A stretch of 38,329 nt of DNA from an uncultured Ignavibacteria bacterium (GTDB lineage: Bacteria > Bacteroidota > Ignavibacteria > Tepidaquicellales > Tepidaquicellaceae). The position numbers and the translations under genes were made by a program. The notes beneath the pieces are model-generated. The model searched no databases. It worked only from the letters and a program-made list of their open reading frames with translations, and was not told the DNA's origin. Positions 16,805 to 25,421 of this stretch are shown in pieces; position 1 is the first letter of the stretch; each line of letters opens with the position of its first letter. Where the stretch lies: NCBI GenBank assembly GCA_937974175.1, contig CALJIG010000134.1, positions 1 to 38,329 of the forward strand, in the 5' to 3' direction.

Positions 16805-16835
16805 AAAAAAATATTATTAAACTTTATTTTTTATT

Positions 16836-17498
16836 TTATTGGTTAGCCGGAGCGTCTCTTTTTACAAACGGCATTCCAAGTTGTTTCAATAATTCCAGTG
16901 CCTCTTCATCTGTCTTTGCTGTTGTTACAAATGTAAGGTCCATACCTAAAACTTTTGTAACGTTATCAACATTTATCTCAGGGAAAATAACCTGTTCTTT
17001 AATACCTAATGTATAGTTTCCTCTTCCGTCAAAGCTTTTATCGCCAAGTCCTTTGAAATCTCTTATTCTTGGAACAGAGATGTTAATAAACCTGTCTAAG
17101 AATTCATACATTCTTGCATTTCTAAGTGTAGCTTTTACACCGATTGGCATACCTTCTCTAAGCTTGAAATTCGAAACAGATTTTCTTGCTTTAACTATTG
17201 AAGGTCTTTGACCGATGATTGCTTCCATATCTTTTGCAGCAATATCAATTAACTTTGAATCGTTAACTGCTTCACCGACACCCATATTCAACGAAATCTT
17301 TGCTAATCTCGGTGCCTGCATTTTATTCTTGTATCCGAATTTTTTTACAAGCTCAGGAACAACTTTTTCATTGTAGACTGCTTTCAATCTTACAGGAACT
17401 TTTTCTTCAACACCTGTAGAAACTTGTTTTGAATCTCCGCCTTTTCCTTTTTTAGGAGCTGCTTCGTCCTTTTTTCTATCTTGTTTTGTCTTTGCCAT
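16836..17498 (-). CDS. rplE: 50S ribosomal protein L5 with charged N-terminal extension
   Basis: 5S rRNA-binding protein uL5, which contacts the P-site tRNA and S13. 220 residues against the usual 178-187. The conserved part begins around residue 36 (RLKAVYNEKVVPELVKKFGY) and includes NMGVGEAVNDSK, RPSIVKARKSVSNFKLREG and the end DEEALELLKQLGMPF. The first 35 or so residues are Lys/Asp/Gly-rich (QDRKKDEAAPKKGKGGDSK). The ATG used is the only in-frame Met before the core. 4 nt after rplX. Confidence 0.96.
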   Translation of the reverse strand: MAKTKQDRKKDEAAPKKGKGGDSKQVSTGVEEKVPVRLKAVYNEKVVPELVKKFGYKNKMQAPRLAKISLNMGVGEAVNDSKLIDIAAKDMEAIIGQRPSIVKARKSVSNFKLREGMPIGVKATLRNARMYEFLDRFINISVPRIRDFKGLGDKSFDGRGNYTLGIKEQVIFPEINVDNVTKVLGMDLTFVTTAKTDEEALELLKQLGMPFVKRDAPANQ

Positions 17499-17502
17499 TT
17501 TT

Positions 17503-17841
17503 TTAACTAATTAAAATTTCGCCTGATTTAACGCTCTTTCTCATTCTTCTTACTTTGCCTGTCTTTTCATCTTTGATAACTTCAGTTCCGATTCTTGTTG
17601 TTTCACCTGACTTATCTAACAACATTACGTTAGATATATTTATTGCTGCTTCTCTTCTTACAATTCCGCCTTGAGGACTCTTTTGTGAAGGCTTTGTATG
17701 ACGGTGCATTATATTAACACCTTCAACAATAACTCTTCCCTTTTCCCTGTTAATAAATAAGATCTTTCCGGTCGTTCCTCGTCCGTTGCCGGCAACAACC
17801 TTTACCATGTCGTTTTTCTTTAATCTTGTCTTGAAAGCCAT
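17503..17841 (-). CDS. rplX: 50S ribosomal protein L24
   Basis: Assembly-initiating protein uL24 near the exit tunnel. 112 residues with a KOW motif (KNDMVKVVAGNGRGTTGKIL) and VEGVNIMHRHTKPSQKSPQG. Normal length and order (rplN upstream, rplE downstream). Confidence 0.97.
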   Translation of the reverse strand: MAFKTRLKKNDMVKVVAGNGRGTTGKILFINREKGRVIVEGVNIMHRHTKPSQKSPQGGIVRREAAINISNVMLLDKSGETTRIGTEVIKDEKTGKVRRMRKSVKSGEILIS

Positions 17842-17874
17842 AATTTTTTGTTTTAAAATCTTTAATAGAATTAC

Positions 17875-18243
17875 TTAAATCACTTCAGGGGCTAATGAAA
17901 TAATTTTCATGAACGCTTTATCTCTCAGCTCTCTTGCAACAGGTCCGAAGATACGTGTACCTTTTGGCTCGTTGTTAGCATTGATAAGTACTGCTGCGTT
18001 TTCATCGAACTTAATAAATGAACCGTCTTGTCTTCTTGTTTCTTTTGCTGTTCTTACTATTACAGCTCTTGAAACTTCGCCCTTCTTTACTGTACCGCCC
18101 GGGATAGCTGATTTAACGGATACAACGACTATATCGCCTACTCCGGCATATCTTCTGTCGGAACCGCCAAGCACTCTGATGCATCTTACACTTTTCGCTC
18201 CGGAATTATCGGCAACAACTAAATTTGATTCTTCTTGTATCAT
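17875..18243 (-). CDS. rplN: 50S ribosomal protein L14
   Basis: uL14, part of the intersubunit bridges and the binding site for the silencing factor RsfS. 122 residues, the canonical length, with MIQEESNLVVADNSGAKSVR, GDIVVVSVKSAIPGG, and the GTRIFGPVARELRDKAFMKI signature and a terminal SLAPEVI. 61 nt after rpsQ. Confidence 0.98.
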   Translation of the reverse strand: MIQEESNLVVADNSGAKSVRCIRVLGGSDRRYAGVGDIVVVSVKSAIPGGTVKKGEVSRAVIVRTAKETRRQDGSFIKFDENAAVLINANNEPKGTRIFGPVARELRDKAFMKIISLAPEVI

Positions 18244-18304
18244 TGTATAAGTATTAAGGTATTAAGTAGTAAATTTTCGTGTTAAATTTTTTCAGTGTAA
18301 AAGC

Positions 18305-18601
18305 TTATTTCACTTTTTCAACTATTTCAACAAGTCTCCATCTCTTCGATTTACTCAAAGGTCTGGTTTCCATTATTTTCACTGTATCGCCGATCGAGCA
18401 TTCGTTCTTTTCATCATGAGCAGCAAACTTTGTTGTCTTCTTAAAGAACTTTTTGTATATCGGATGCTTCACTTTAATTTCAAACGCAACTGTGATAGTC
18501 TTATCAGCTTTATTGCTGGTAACTTTTCCTATTCTCGTTTTTCTTGAACCTCTTTTTTCCGTTGATGCTTCCGCAGCTGAGTTTTTGACTTCTTCGCTCA
18601 T
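18305..18601 (-). CDS. rpsQ: 30S ribosomal protein S17
   Basis: 16S rRNA-binding OB-fold protein uS17. 98 residues, with RKTRIGKVTSNKADKTITVA, HPIYKKFFKKTTKFAAHDE and GDTVKIMETRPLSKSKRWRL. The first 18 residues (Ser/Glu/Ala-rich) are a short extra N-terminus. 6 nt after rpmC. Confidence 0.97.
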   Translation of the reverse strand: MSEEVKNSAAEASTEKRGSRKTRIGKVTSNKADKTITVAFEIKVKHPIYKKFFKKTTKFAAHDEKNECSIGDTVKIMETRPLSKSKRWRLVEIVEKVK

Positions 18602-18607
18602 ATTCTA

Positions 18608-18820
18608 TTATTTCTTCTTTTTGTTGTTAATGTTTAATTCTTTTTCTCTTAAAAGAGTTTTTACTTTGGCAATTGTCTTCTTTGCATTAGCTACTGCCTT
18701 GTAATTTTCAAGCTGTCCTGTTGCGTGCTGGAATCTGTAATTCTCAAGCGCATCTACATTATCTTTCAAAGTAATCTGTAAATCCTTCTCCGATAATTCT
18801 CTTAACTGAAATGTTTTCAT
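18608..18820 (-). CDS. rpmC: 50S ribosomal protein L29
   Basis: uL29, a helical hairpin at the tunnel exit that helps form the docking site for trigger factor and SRP. 70 residues with LRELSEKDLQITLKDNVDAL and the FQHATGQLENYKAVANAKKT signature and a Lys-rich end. Standard position between rplP and rpsQ. Confidence 0.96.
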   Translation of the reverse strand: MKTFQLRELSEKDLQITLKDNVDALENYRFQHATGQLENYKAVANAKKTIAKVKTLLREKELNINNKKKK

Positions 18821-18863
18821 TGTGATTATTGTTAAACTTTTATTCTAATTCTTACTCTATTGC

Positions 18864-19274
18864 TTAATCTATTCTTGCTACAAACTTTGTTTTGCTCGGT
18901 AATTTATGAGCTGCAAGTCTTAATGCCTCTTCTGCAATTGCTCTTGATACGCCGCCGATTTCAAACATGATTTTTCCGGGCTGAACTACTGCTACCCAAA
19001 ACTCAGGAGCACCTTTACCCTTACCCATACGTGTTTCTGCGGGTTTCTTTGTTACAGGTTTATCCGGGAATATTCTTATCCATACTTTTCCGTCTCTTTT
19101 CATGTGTCTTGTCATTGCAATTCTCGCTGCTTCTATCTGTCTGTCTGTAATCCAGATTGCTTCCATGCTCTTCAAACCGAATTCGCCAAATGCAACCTGA
19201 TTGCCTCTGCCTGCCATACCGCGTCTGTTCCCTCTGTGCGCTTTTCTAAACTTAACTCTTTTTGGCATTAACAT
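18864..19274 (-). CDS. rplP: 50S ribosomal protein L16
   Basis: uL16, which helps position A-site tRNA near the peptidyl transferase centre. 136 residues, with MPKRVKFRKAHRGNRRGMAG, FGEFGLKSMEAIWITDRQIE and the GKGKGAPEFWVAVVQPGKIM signature. Two in-frame ATGs are possible: AGGAGA lies 8 nt before the first (MLMPKR) and 14 nt before the second (MPKR); the first fits spacing, the second fits the family's usual start. Confidence 0.97.
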   Translation of the reverse strand: MLMPKRVKFRKAHRGNRRGMAGRGNQVAFGEFGLKSMEAIWITDRQIEAARIAMTRHMKRDGKVWIRIFPDKPVTKKPAETRMGKGKGAPEFWVAVVQPGKIMFEIGGVSRAIAEEALRLAAHKLPSKTKFVARID

Positions 19275-19335
19275 ATAAAAAATCTCCTGTGTGTTATATT
19301 GTAATTATTCTATTGTTGTTGTATAAAGTAAAAAT

Positions 19336-19980
19336 TTAGATCTGTTGGTTCTTTGTAAGCTTTTCGCCTTTGCAAATCCATACTTTCACACCGATAGCAC
19401 CGTAAATTGTATGTGAAGTCACCGAAGCGTAATCGATATCAGCACGTAAAGTCTGTAGCGGAACTCTGCCCTCTTTATACTGCTCGCTTCTTGCGATTTC
19501 AGCGCCGCCTAAACGTCCGCCGCACATAACTTTAATACCTTCAGCACCCATTCTCATGGTAGAAGTGATTGCGCCTTTCATAGCTCTTCTGAAAGAAACT
19601 CTGTTAGCTAACTGCTGTGCAATGTTTTCTGCAACAAGCACTGCGCTAAGCTCAGGCTTCTTAATTTCAACAACGTTAATCTTAACCTCTTTGTTGGTAA
19701 CTTTCTTAACTTCACTCTCAAGCTGGGTTATTTCCTTACCGCTTTTACCGATAACGAATCCCGGACGTGATGTGTGGATATTAAGAGTTATTTTTTTCAG
19801 GGTTCTCTCAATCATTATGTTGGCAATGCCGGCTTTTTCAAGTCTCTTCTTAAGATAGTTACGAATAACTGAATCTTCCTTTAACTTGGCAGCAAAGGTG
19901 CCTTTTTCATCATACCAGTTTGAATCCCAGGTATTGATAACTCCAAGCCTAAAACCAACGGGATGTGTCTTCTGACCCAA
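19336..19980 (-). CDS. rpsC: 30S ribosomal protein S3 (TTG start)
   Basis: uS3, at the mRNA entry tunnel with helicase-type activity on mRNA. 214 residues with MGQKTHPVGFRLGVINTWDS, the KH domain (SRPGFVIGKSGKEI) and the C-domain (GAEGIKVMCGGRLGGAEIAR). The homologous start is a TTG codon (CAA at 19978-19980), with GGAG 5 nt upstream. It follows rplV with a gap of 165 nt, the longest in the cluster. Confidence 0.97.
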   Translation of the reverse strand: MGQKTHPVGFRLGVINTWDSNWYDEKGTFAAKLKEDSVIRNYLKKRLEKAGIANIMIERTLKKITLNIHTSRPGFVIGKSGKEITQLESEVKKVTNKEVKINVVEIKKPELSAVLVAENIAQQLANRVSFRRAMKGAITSTMRMGAEGIKVMCGGRLGGAEIARSEQYKEGRVPLQTLRADIDYASVTSHTIYGAIGVKVWICKGEKLTKNQQI

Positions 19981-20017
19981 ATTTACTCCTAAAAATTAAT
20001 TTTTTAAAATAACTAAA

Positions 20018-20023
20018 ATTATA
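20018..20023 (-). promoter_or_regulatory. Possible -10 box of an internal promoter before rpsC
   Basis: A perfect TATAAT on the minus strand lies about 38 nt before the rpsC start, in the unusually long rplV-rpsC gap. At 17 nt upstream only CAGTCA is present, a poor -35. The gap length and the perfect -10 make an internal promoter possible but unproven. Confidence 0.25.
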
Positions 20024-20145
20024 TACGCATCCTGATATACTGACTGCGCAATTTTACTGCTTTACAACTTATTTAAAAACTTTCTCTGTAATTATTTTTA
20101 ATGTCACTGTGAACGCGGATGAGACGGTCCAATTAACATTAATGG

Positions 20146-20493
20146 TTATTTTGTAACTTCTTCAACTACTAATGTGAGATGAGCAGAACGCTTTTGGATT
20201 CTGTATGCTCTTCCCTGAGGAGCAGGTAATACTCTTTTCATTCTCGGTCCTTCATTCACAAAACATTCTTTCACGATAACTTCATTCTTGCTTAATCTTC
20301 CCGTATCCATTTTATTTACTAAATTGGAGTAAGCTGAGTTCAATGTAGCGTTAACTACTACTGCAGCGTGCTTTGTGGAAAATTTTAAGATTGTGTTAGC
20401 TTCTTCAACATTCTTGCCTCTTACTAAATCAACGACTAATCTCATTTTTCTCGGTGATGAGCCGATATATCTTTTAATTGCTCTTGCTTCCAT
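20146..20493 (-). CDS. rplV: 50S ribosomal protein L22
   Basis: uL22, which lines the exit tunnel with its beta-hairpin. 115 residues from the start I choose, MEARAIKRYIGSSPRKMRLV, with VDLVRGKNVEEANTIL and the hairpin (GPRMKRVLPAPQGRAYRIQK). The open frame extends 26 codons further up to 20571, but those overlap rpsS and are not L22-like. The internal ATG has GGAGG 11 nt upstream at the very end of rpsS and begins 4 nt after its stop. Confidence 0.95.
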   Translation of the reverse strand: MEARAIKRYIGSSPRKMRLVVDLVRGKNVEEANTILKFSTKHAAVVVNATLNSAYSNLVNKMDTGRLSKNEVIVKECFVNEGPRMKRVLPAPQGRAYRIQKRSAHLTLVVEEVTK

Positions 20494-20497
20494 TTTA

Positions 20498-20782
20498 TTA
20501 TCTGCCTCCCTTTTCGTCTTTTTTCTGGCCTGAGTGAGCTCTGAATGTTCTCGTATGCGAGAATTCTCCAAGCTTGTGACCTACCATGTTTTCGGTTACA
20601 TATACAGGAATAAATTTATTACCGTTATGCACTGCGAAAGTATGACCTACGAAATCCGGCGAGATTGTGCATGACCTTGCCCAGGTTTTTAATACTTTCT
20701 TCTGATTGCCTTGATTCAATTTCTCAACTTTATCAGCGAGATTAAAATCAATAAACGGTCCTTTTTTGAGTGATCTTGACAT
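20498..20782 (-). CDS. rpsS: 30S ribosomal protein S19
   Basis: uS19, head protein that complexes with S13. 94 residues, with MSRSLKKGPFIDFNLADKVE, WARSCTISPDFVGHTFAVHN and the HKLGEFSHTRTFRAHSGQKK signature. Between rplB (19 nt) and rplV (4 nt). Confidence 0.98.
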   Translation of the reverse strand: MSRSLKKGPFIDFNLADKVEKLNQGNQKKVLKTWARSCTISPDFVGHTFAVHNGNKFIPVYVTENMVGHKLGEFSHTRTFRAHSGQKKDEKGGR

Positions 20783-20801
20783 TATCTAAAAAATTATAAA
20801 A

Positions 20802-21623
20802 TTACTTTCTCTTCTTAATGATGAATTTATTAGAAGGATTCTTCTTCTTTCTTGTTTTATAGCCTTTTGCTGGTAAACCCCATGGAGATACCGGGTGTCC
20901 GCCGCCTGAAGTTTTACCTTCACCGCCGCCCATCGGGTGATCTACCGGATTCATTGCAACACCTCTTACGTGAGGTCTTCTGCCTTTCCATCTGCTTCTG
21001 CCCGCTTTACCCCAGCTGATATTGAAATGCTCAGGATTGCTTACAGTGCCGATAGTGGCTTTACATTCGTTCTTTATTAATCTTACTTCGCCTGATGGCA
21101 TCTTTACCTGTGTGTAGTTCTCGTCTTTTGCTATGATTTGACCGGAAGTTCCTGCGCTTCTTGCGATTTGCGCTCCCTTACCCGGTTTTAACTCGATGTT
21201 GTGGATGAATGAGCCTAGTGGAATGCTTACAACTGGCATTGTATTGCCCATTCTTGGGTCAGCATCTGCTGAACACTCTAATTTATCACCGACTTTTAAA
21301 CCGTCAGGTGAAATTATATAAGCTTTTGAGCCGTCTTCGTTCTTTATTAATGCTATTCTTGCTGTTCTGTTCGGATCGTACTCGATAGACATAACTTCTG
21401 CTGTACCTTCAGCATTTCTCTTGAAATCGATGATACGGTACATTCTTTTGTGACCGCCGCCTCTGAATCTTGAAGTAACGCGTCCGTAGTTATTTCTTCC
21501 GCCCGATTTTTTCAAAGGAGCTAAAAGTGACTTCTCAGGAGTTGATTTCGTGATTTCGTCAAATGATGAAATACTGTAGTATCTCGTCGCCGGTGTTGTC
21601 GGTTTTAATTTACGTAGTGCCAT
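20802..21623 (-). CDS. rplB: 50S ribosomal protein L2
   Basis: uL2, essential for subunit joining and peptidyl transfer. 273 residues, the standard length. It has MALRKLKPTTPATRYYSISS, GRNNYGRVTSRFRGGGHKRM, the RNA-binding core and the catalytic-centre region GVAMNPVDHPMGGGEGKTSG with H228 in the PVDHPMGGG loop. It is the first gene of the cluster here: rplW, rplD, rplC and rpsJ, which normally precede it, are absent from the window. Confidence 0.98.
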   Translation of the reverse strand: MALRKLKPTTPATRYYSISSFDEITKSTPEKSLLAPLKKSGGRNNYGRVTSRFRGGGHKRMYRIIDFKRNAEGTAEVMSIEYDPNRTARIALIKNEDGSKAYIISPDGLKVGDKLECSADADPRMGNTMPVVSIPLGSFIHNIELKPGKGAQIARSAGTSGQIIAKDENYTQVKMPSGEVRLIKNECKATIGTVSNPEHFNISWGKAGRSRWKGRRPHVRGVAMNPVDHPMGGGEGKTSGGGHPVSPWGLPAKGYKTRKKKNPSNKFIIKKRK

Positions 21624-21681
21624 TATAGTCGAAAATTATATCGTTTAACTAAATAAATTGATGCTTTTTTGGGCAAGCTAC

Positions 21682-21710
21682 AAATTACGCATAATGCTTT
21701 AAAAAGTCAA
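21682..21710 (-). promoter_or_regulatory. Putative promoter of the ribosomal cluster before rplB
   Basis: On the minus strand TTGACT (21705-21710), a 17-nt spacer and TAATTT (21682-21687, followed by G) precede rplB by about 60 nt. The -35 is 5 of 6; the -10 is weak by the sigma-70 consensus but resembles the TAnnTTTG box of Bacteroidota. The position supports an operon that begins at rplB. Confidence 0.45.
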
Positions 21711-21787
21711 GGTAAGGAGTAGTGGGGGTAGAGTGGATTGGGTTTGGAATGGAAGTTCTGCTGTCTTATCAAGTACTGCACCAGAGG

Positions 21788-23488
21788 TTACACTTCACTT
21801 ACTTGATAGTGATCAGGGAATTTCACTCTAAAAGTTTCCTGCAATTCATTCTGAACATCATCGAAATCACTAGAGAATGAAAAACCATCCACATAATAAT
21901 TAATTATACTTGCCGCTATATGTACATCTTTAGAAGCAATCTCATTCAATTTTTCAGAAAAAATTTTGTCAGGGGAATTAATAATCTCAAATGAATTCTC
22001 GTGACCTTTCCCTTTTTCTTCGTGTAGTTTAAAACCTTTTATCATATCTCTATGGTAAATATTATACCTAGGTCCTAGATTAATAACTTCTCTTTCCTCA
22101 TCAATCCATTCATCCATTTCTTTTTTACTAATTATATGTCCTTCCTCTAATAAATCTTCGGGTTCAAACACTAAATTATTATTGATAATAACAAATTTTT
22201 CTTTATCGCCTAAAATTATACCTATTACCGTTGTTGCATCACTCCAAATTGAATAATTTAGGTCTGCTTTTCTTAAATTAGTACTTATCAATATGCAGCT
22301 TGACAAATTGCTTGCCACCATAGAACAAAATTCCATTCTTGCTGCCTTTAATTCCGCTAGAAATAAATTTGCACCATCCAACTTGCAGCTTTTAAAACTC
22401 CCAAATGTAAAATTACCCATCTCCATATTAGCACCTTGAAGATCAGCATGGTTTAAAATAATTCCAGAAGCTTCTGCACTATATAAGTTTGCACCTGATA
22501 ATTTACTATAAGTGAAATCCGCATTTATTAATCGGGAAAGACTAAAATCTGCACCTTTCAAATTGCAACTTTTCATTTCTACACCTTCTAGATTACAATT
22601 ATAGAAATTTGCTTCTTCCAAATTAGAATTGCTTAAGTTCGCATCAATTAAATTCACATTTGTAAATTCAAATTTATCAACCAAATCTGTAAATGACAAA
22701 TCGATAGAACAAAGATACTTGTAAGATAAAGAATAAACATTGTTTGATTTGTCATTTTTCACAACAAACTTTATTATGTCGCTTAAGTGTGTAATAACGT
22801 TTTGAGAAAGAGAAATATCTGACAATAATTTTTCAAAATTAATGCATTCGATTTTGAAATTTTCTCTAAGTTGTTTTTCTGTGAATTTGTCATAGACCCA
22901 ACCATTTGTCCATGAGACATGAGTCTTAAGAAAAAAATTTTTGTTCTGAGATAATATTTCAGGCATCCAAGTTTCATTTAAAGAGCATAACATATCAATA
23001 CATTTTTGTGTATGTTTTGAACTTGTTATAGCTAAGTCTTTCAAAATATGCACACCTCCTTTTCTTGTAATTAAATCATTTTTTTGCTTTAAAAACTCAA
23101 TAGCTTTTGCATATAGTGAGTCAAGCCTTTGGTCGATTTGAACTTGTGTTTGATCCTGCGCATTCTCAGTTTGTTTAATTAAATTTTCTGTTTGCCTCTC
23201 AGCATTTTTAATTTGTTCTAATAGAATTTTGTTTTGCTCTATTTGCTGCTCAACTTGCTCTTTACTTATTGAATTTCTCCACCAACTAAATACAGCCGTA
23301 GCAATAGCACCAATCATAATAATTATGTTAACCAAATAGAATGGTGTATCCTTTGTTCTTAAGTCTTCTTTAATAAAATTCCAATATATCCCTATATAAA
23401 TTCCAATAATAAATAATACAAATAATCCTAAGCCAATAATAATTCTTTCAACGCTTTTCTTATTTCTCGTTGTTGTATTGTTCTCCAT
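21788..23488 (-). CDS. Membrane-anchored coiled-coil pentapeptide-repeat protein
   Basis: 566-residue protein. Two membrane segments (about 15-35 and 47-65) are followed by a Gln/Glu-rich coiled coil (QVEQQIEQNKILLEQIKNAE and on, about 75-125), and a short helical module with RKGGVHILKDLAITSSKHT that is common in this family. About 20 pentapeptide repeats A(D/N)Lxx (about 255-420; LIDANLSNSNLEEANFYNCN, LKGADFSLSRLINADFTYSK) form a right-handed quadrilateral beta-helix. A C-terminal part of about 140 residues is unassigned. Function unknown; relatives are often near accessory genes. It sits directly upstream of rplB on the same strand, where rplW would be expected. No Shine-Dalgarno before its ATG. 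Confidence 0.85.
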   Translation of the reverse strand: MENNTTTRNKKSVERIIIGLGLFVLFIIGIYIGIYWNFIKEDLRTKDTPFYLVNIIIMIGAIATAVFSWWRNSISKEQVEQQIEQNKILLEQIKNAERQTENLIKQTENAQDQTQVQIDQRLDSLYAKAIEFLKQKNDLITRKGGVHILKDLAITSSKHTQKCIDMLCSLNETWMPEILSQNKNFFLKTHVSWTNGWVYDKFTEKQLRENFKIECINFEKLLSDISLSQNVITHLSDIIKFVVKNDKSNNVYSLSYKYLCSIDLSFTDLVDKFEFTNVNLIDANLSNSNLEEANFYNCNLEGVEMKSCNLKGADFSLSRLINADFTYSKLSGANLYSAEASGIILNHADLQGANMEMGNFTFGSFKSCKLDGANLFLAELKAARMEFCSMVASNLSSCILISTNLRKADLNYSIWSDATTVIGIILGDKEKFVIINNNLVFEPEDLLEEGHIISKKEMDEWIDEEREVINLGPRYNIYHRDMIKGFKLHEEKGKGHENSFEIINSPDKIFSEKLNEIASKDVHIAASIINYYVDGFSFSSDFDDVQNELQETFRVKFPDHYQVSEV

Positions 23489-23550
23489 AATTTTATTTAA
23501 CCCATAATTTGCCCTAAAATTTTATAAAAATAAATGGGAAACCTGCGTAG

Positions 23551-23623
23551 GTGAAATAGTGAAATAGTGAGATAGTGAAATGGCGATGAACGAAAACACT
23601 ATTTCGCTATATCGCCATTTCAC
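23551..23623. repeat. 8-bp tandem repeats within a larger inverted repeat
   Basis: Four tandem GTGAAATA-type units (23551-23582), the last running into GTGAAATGGCGAT (23575-23587), which pairs perfectly over 13 bp with ATCGCCATTTCAC (23611-23623). The loop also holds CACTATTTCG, complementary to the tandem units. A related stretch lies at 25482-25512. Confidence 0.7.
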
Positions 23624-23706
23624 CATTTGCCCCCCGAAACCTTTCCCACTCCCTTTCAGTCTAAGCAGATACCCTCGCTATTTCCTCTAATCAAACTTTC
23701 TCGCAA

Positions 23707-25407
23707 ATGAATAAACTTCTTCTTTTTTTCTCAATTATTACTATTACATTTTCCTTTACATCTGCCGGCGCGCAGACAGATATAACATCGGTAAAAACTG
23801 CACAGTCTTACATATCAAATAAAGACTGGACTAAGGCAATAGATGCCTATAAAATCCTTATCGGAAAAGATAAATACAACGGAGCGTTTTTAACAAATCT
23901 AGCTTCGGCATATTACAATAATAAAAACTATCCGGAAGCAATTAAAACTTATGAAGCGGCAATAAAGCTCGGCTTTCAGTCTGATATATCTGCGTACAAT
24001 ATTGCATGCAGCTATGCGCTTACAGGCGATGCTGAAAATGCAGTGAAGTGGCTGAAGTCAGCGGCGAAGTTCAAGTTCAGAAATCTTGATGAAAAAATAA
24101 GGGAAGATTCTGACTTCGATAAAATAAGAAATGACGAAAAATTTAAAATCTACATGGCGCATACTGTGGATAAATCATCAAGCAGGACTGAAGTATGGAA
24201 GGCAGATATAAATTTTCTGAAAGAAAGAATGGAGCAGACGCATTACAATATCTATGAAGCGCTAACAAAGGAACAGTGGGATAAAGAATTTTCGGAGCTG
24301 CTGGATAACATCGATAACTTAGATGACGAGCATATAAATACTGAGCTTTCAAAAATAATTGCAAGCGTAGGCGACGGGCATACAATTTTATTTCCCACCC
24401 CTAAAACCGGCGGCAGGCAGGAAGAGTATAAAATAAAGTTTTATAAATTTAAAGACGGTCTGTACATAAAAGGAATTACAAAAGACTATGCGCAGTATAA
24501 CGGAATGAAAGTTACAAAAATCGGGAAGTATAAAACTGAAGATGCTCTTAAAAAAATAAGTGAGATAATCCCCCATGATAATGAGCTTGGCATTGACTGG
24601 CTTACTCCTAATTATTTAATGAACAATGATTATTTATACGGGCTTGGCATAAACGATTCAAAAGATGTATTGAAGCTTGAGCTTGAAGATAATGCGGGCA
24701 AAAAAAATACTGCCGAAATAAAAAAATCGGTATCGGATTTCAACGCAAGTTTTCACGGGCAAAAAAATGATGATTATGTTTATGCAAATGAAAGTTCATC
24801 TGCTCCCCTGCCGTTATATTTAAAGCGCGGCAATGAAATGTTCTGGTTTGAGCATCTTACCGATGTGAATTTTGTTTATATGCAGGTGAACGGAATCCAA
24901 AATAAAGATAATGAAAAGATGAAGGATTTTTATAATAAGGTATTCAGATTTATTGATTCAAATAATGTTGAAGGAATTATAATTGATTTACGATTGAACA
25001 GCGGCGGCAATAACGGACTGAATAAATTTCTGATAAATAATTTTATCAGGTATGATAAAATAAACAAGAAGGGAAAAGTGTTTACGATTATCGGCAGGAA
25101 TACTTTTTCGGCGGCGATGAATTTAGTCGGCGAACTGGAAAACAGCACACAGACGATTTTCATAGGCGAGCCGACGGGGTCGCGCCCGAATTTCACAGGA
25201 GAAATAAATTTTATCGAGCTGCCGAATACAGGGATAAAAGTAAGCGCATCGAGTCTGTACTGGCAAAAGTCAGTTTCATCTGATAAAAGGAAATGGGTAT
25301 TTCCGGAAGTTTATACTCCGCTGAGTTTTTCCGATTACAAAAACAATATTGACCCTGCAATGAATGCCGTTTATGAATACATCGAATATCTGAAGAAGGC
25401 GCAATAG
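23707..25407 (+). CDS. Secreted TPR protein with S41 (C-terminal processing type) peptidase domain
   Basis: Predicted exported serine peptidase of 566 residues. The signal peptide (about 1-22, ending AGAQ) is followed by tetratricopeptide-like helices (about 30-125; NGAFLTNLASAYYNNKNYPE, and the AYNIACSYALTGDAENAVKW repeat) and the S41 fold: GDGHT with H225 as likely catalytic His, GIIIDLRLNSGGNNG (423-436), the nucleophile Ser468 in GRNTFSAAMN and the S41 signature GEPTG (487-491). No PDZ domain is evident. The substrate is unknown. It is monocistronic on the plus strand, with its own terminator. There is no Shine-Dalgarno before the ATG. Confidence 0.9.
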   Translation: MNKLLLFFSIITITFSFTSAGAQTDITSVKTAQSYISNKDWTKAIDAYKILIGKDKYNGAFLTNLASAYYNNKNYPEAIKTYEAAIKLGFQSDISAYNIACSYALTGDAENAVKWLKSAAKFKFRNLDEKIREDSDFDKIRNDEKFKIYMAHTVDKSSSRTEVWKADINFLKERMEQTHYNIYEALTKEQWDKEFSELLDNIDNLDDEHINTELSKIIASVGDGHTILFPTPKTGGRQEEYKIKFYKFKDGLYIKGITKDYAQYNGMKVTKIGKYKTEDALKKISEIIPHDNELGIDWLTPNYLMNNDYLYGLGINDSKDVLKLELEDNAGKKNTAEIKKSVSDFNASFHGQKNDDYVYANESSSAPLPLYLKRGNEMFWFEHLTDVNFVYMQVNGIQNKDNEKMKDFYNKVFRFIDSNNVEGIIIDLRLNSGGNNGLNKFLINNFIRYDKINKKGKVFTIIGRNTFSAAMNLVGELENSTQTIFIGEPTGSRPNFTGEINFIELPNTGIKVSASSLYWQKSVSSDKRKWVFPEVYTPLSFSDYKNNIDPAMNAVYEYIEYLKKAQ

Positions 25408-25421
25408 AAAAATTTTTCTTT

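Noticed and set aside
20494..20571. Longer form of L22 with 26 extra N-terminal residues
   Set aside because: The extra part overlaps rpsS out of frame and is not L22-like. The internal ATG has a proper ribosome site.
23551..23623. Tandem 8-bp units considered as a CRISPR array
   Set aside because: There are no spacers, the units are far too short, and no cas genes are present.
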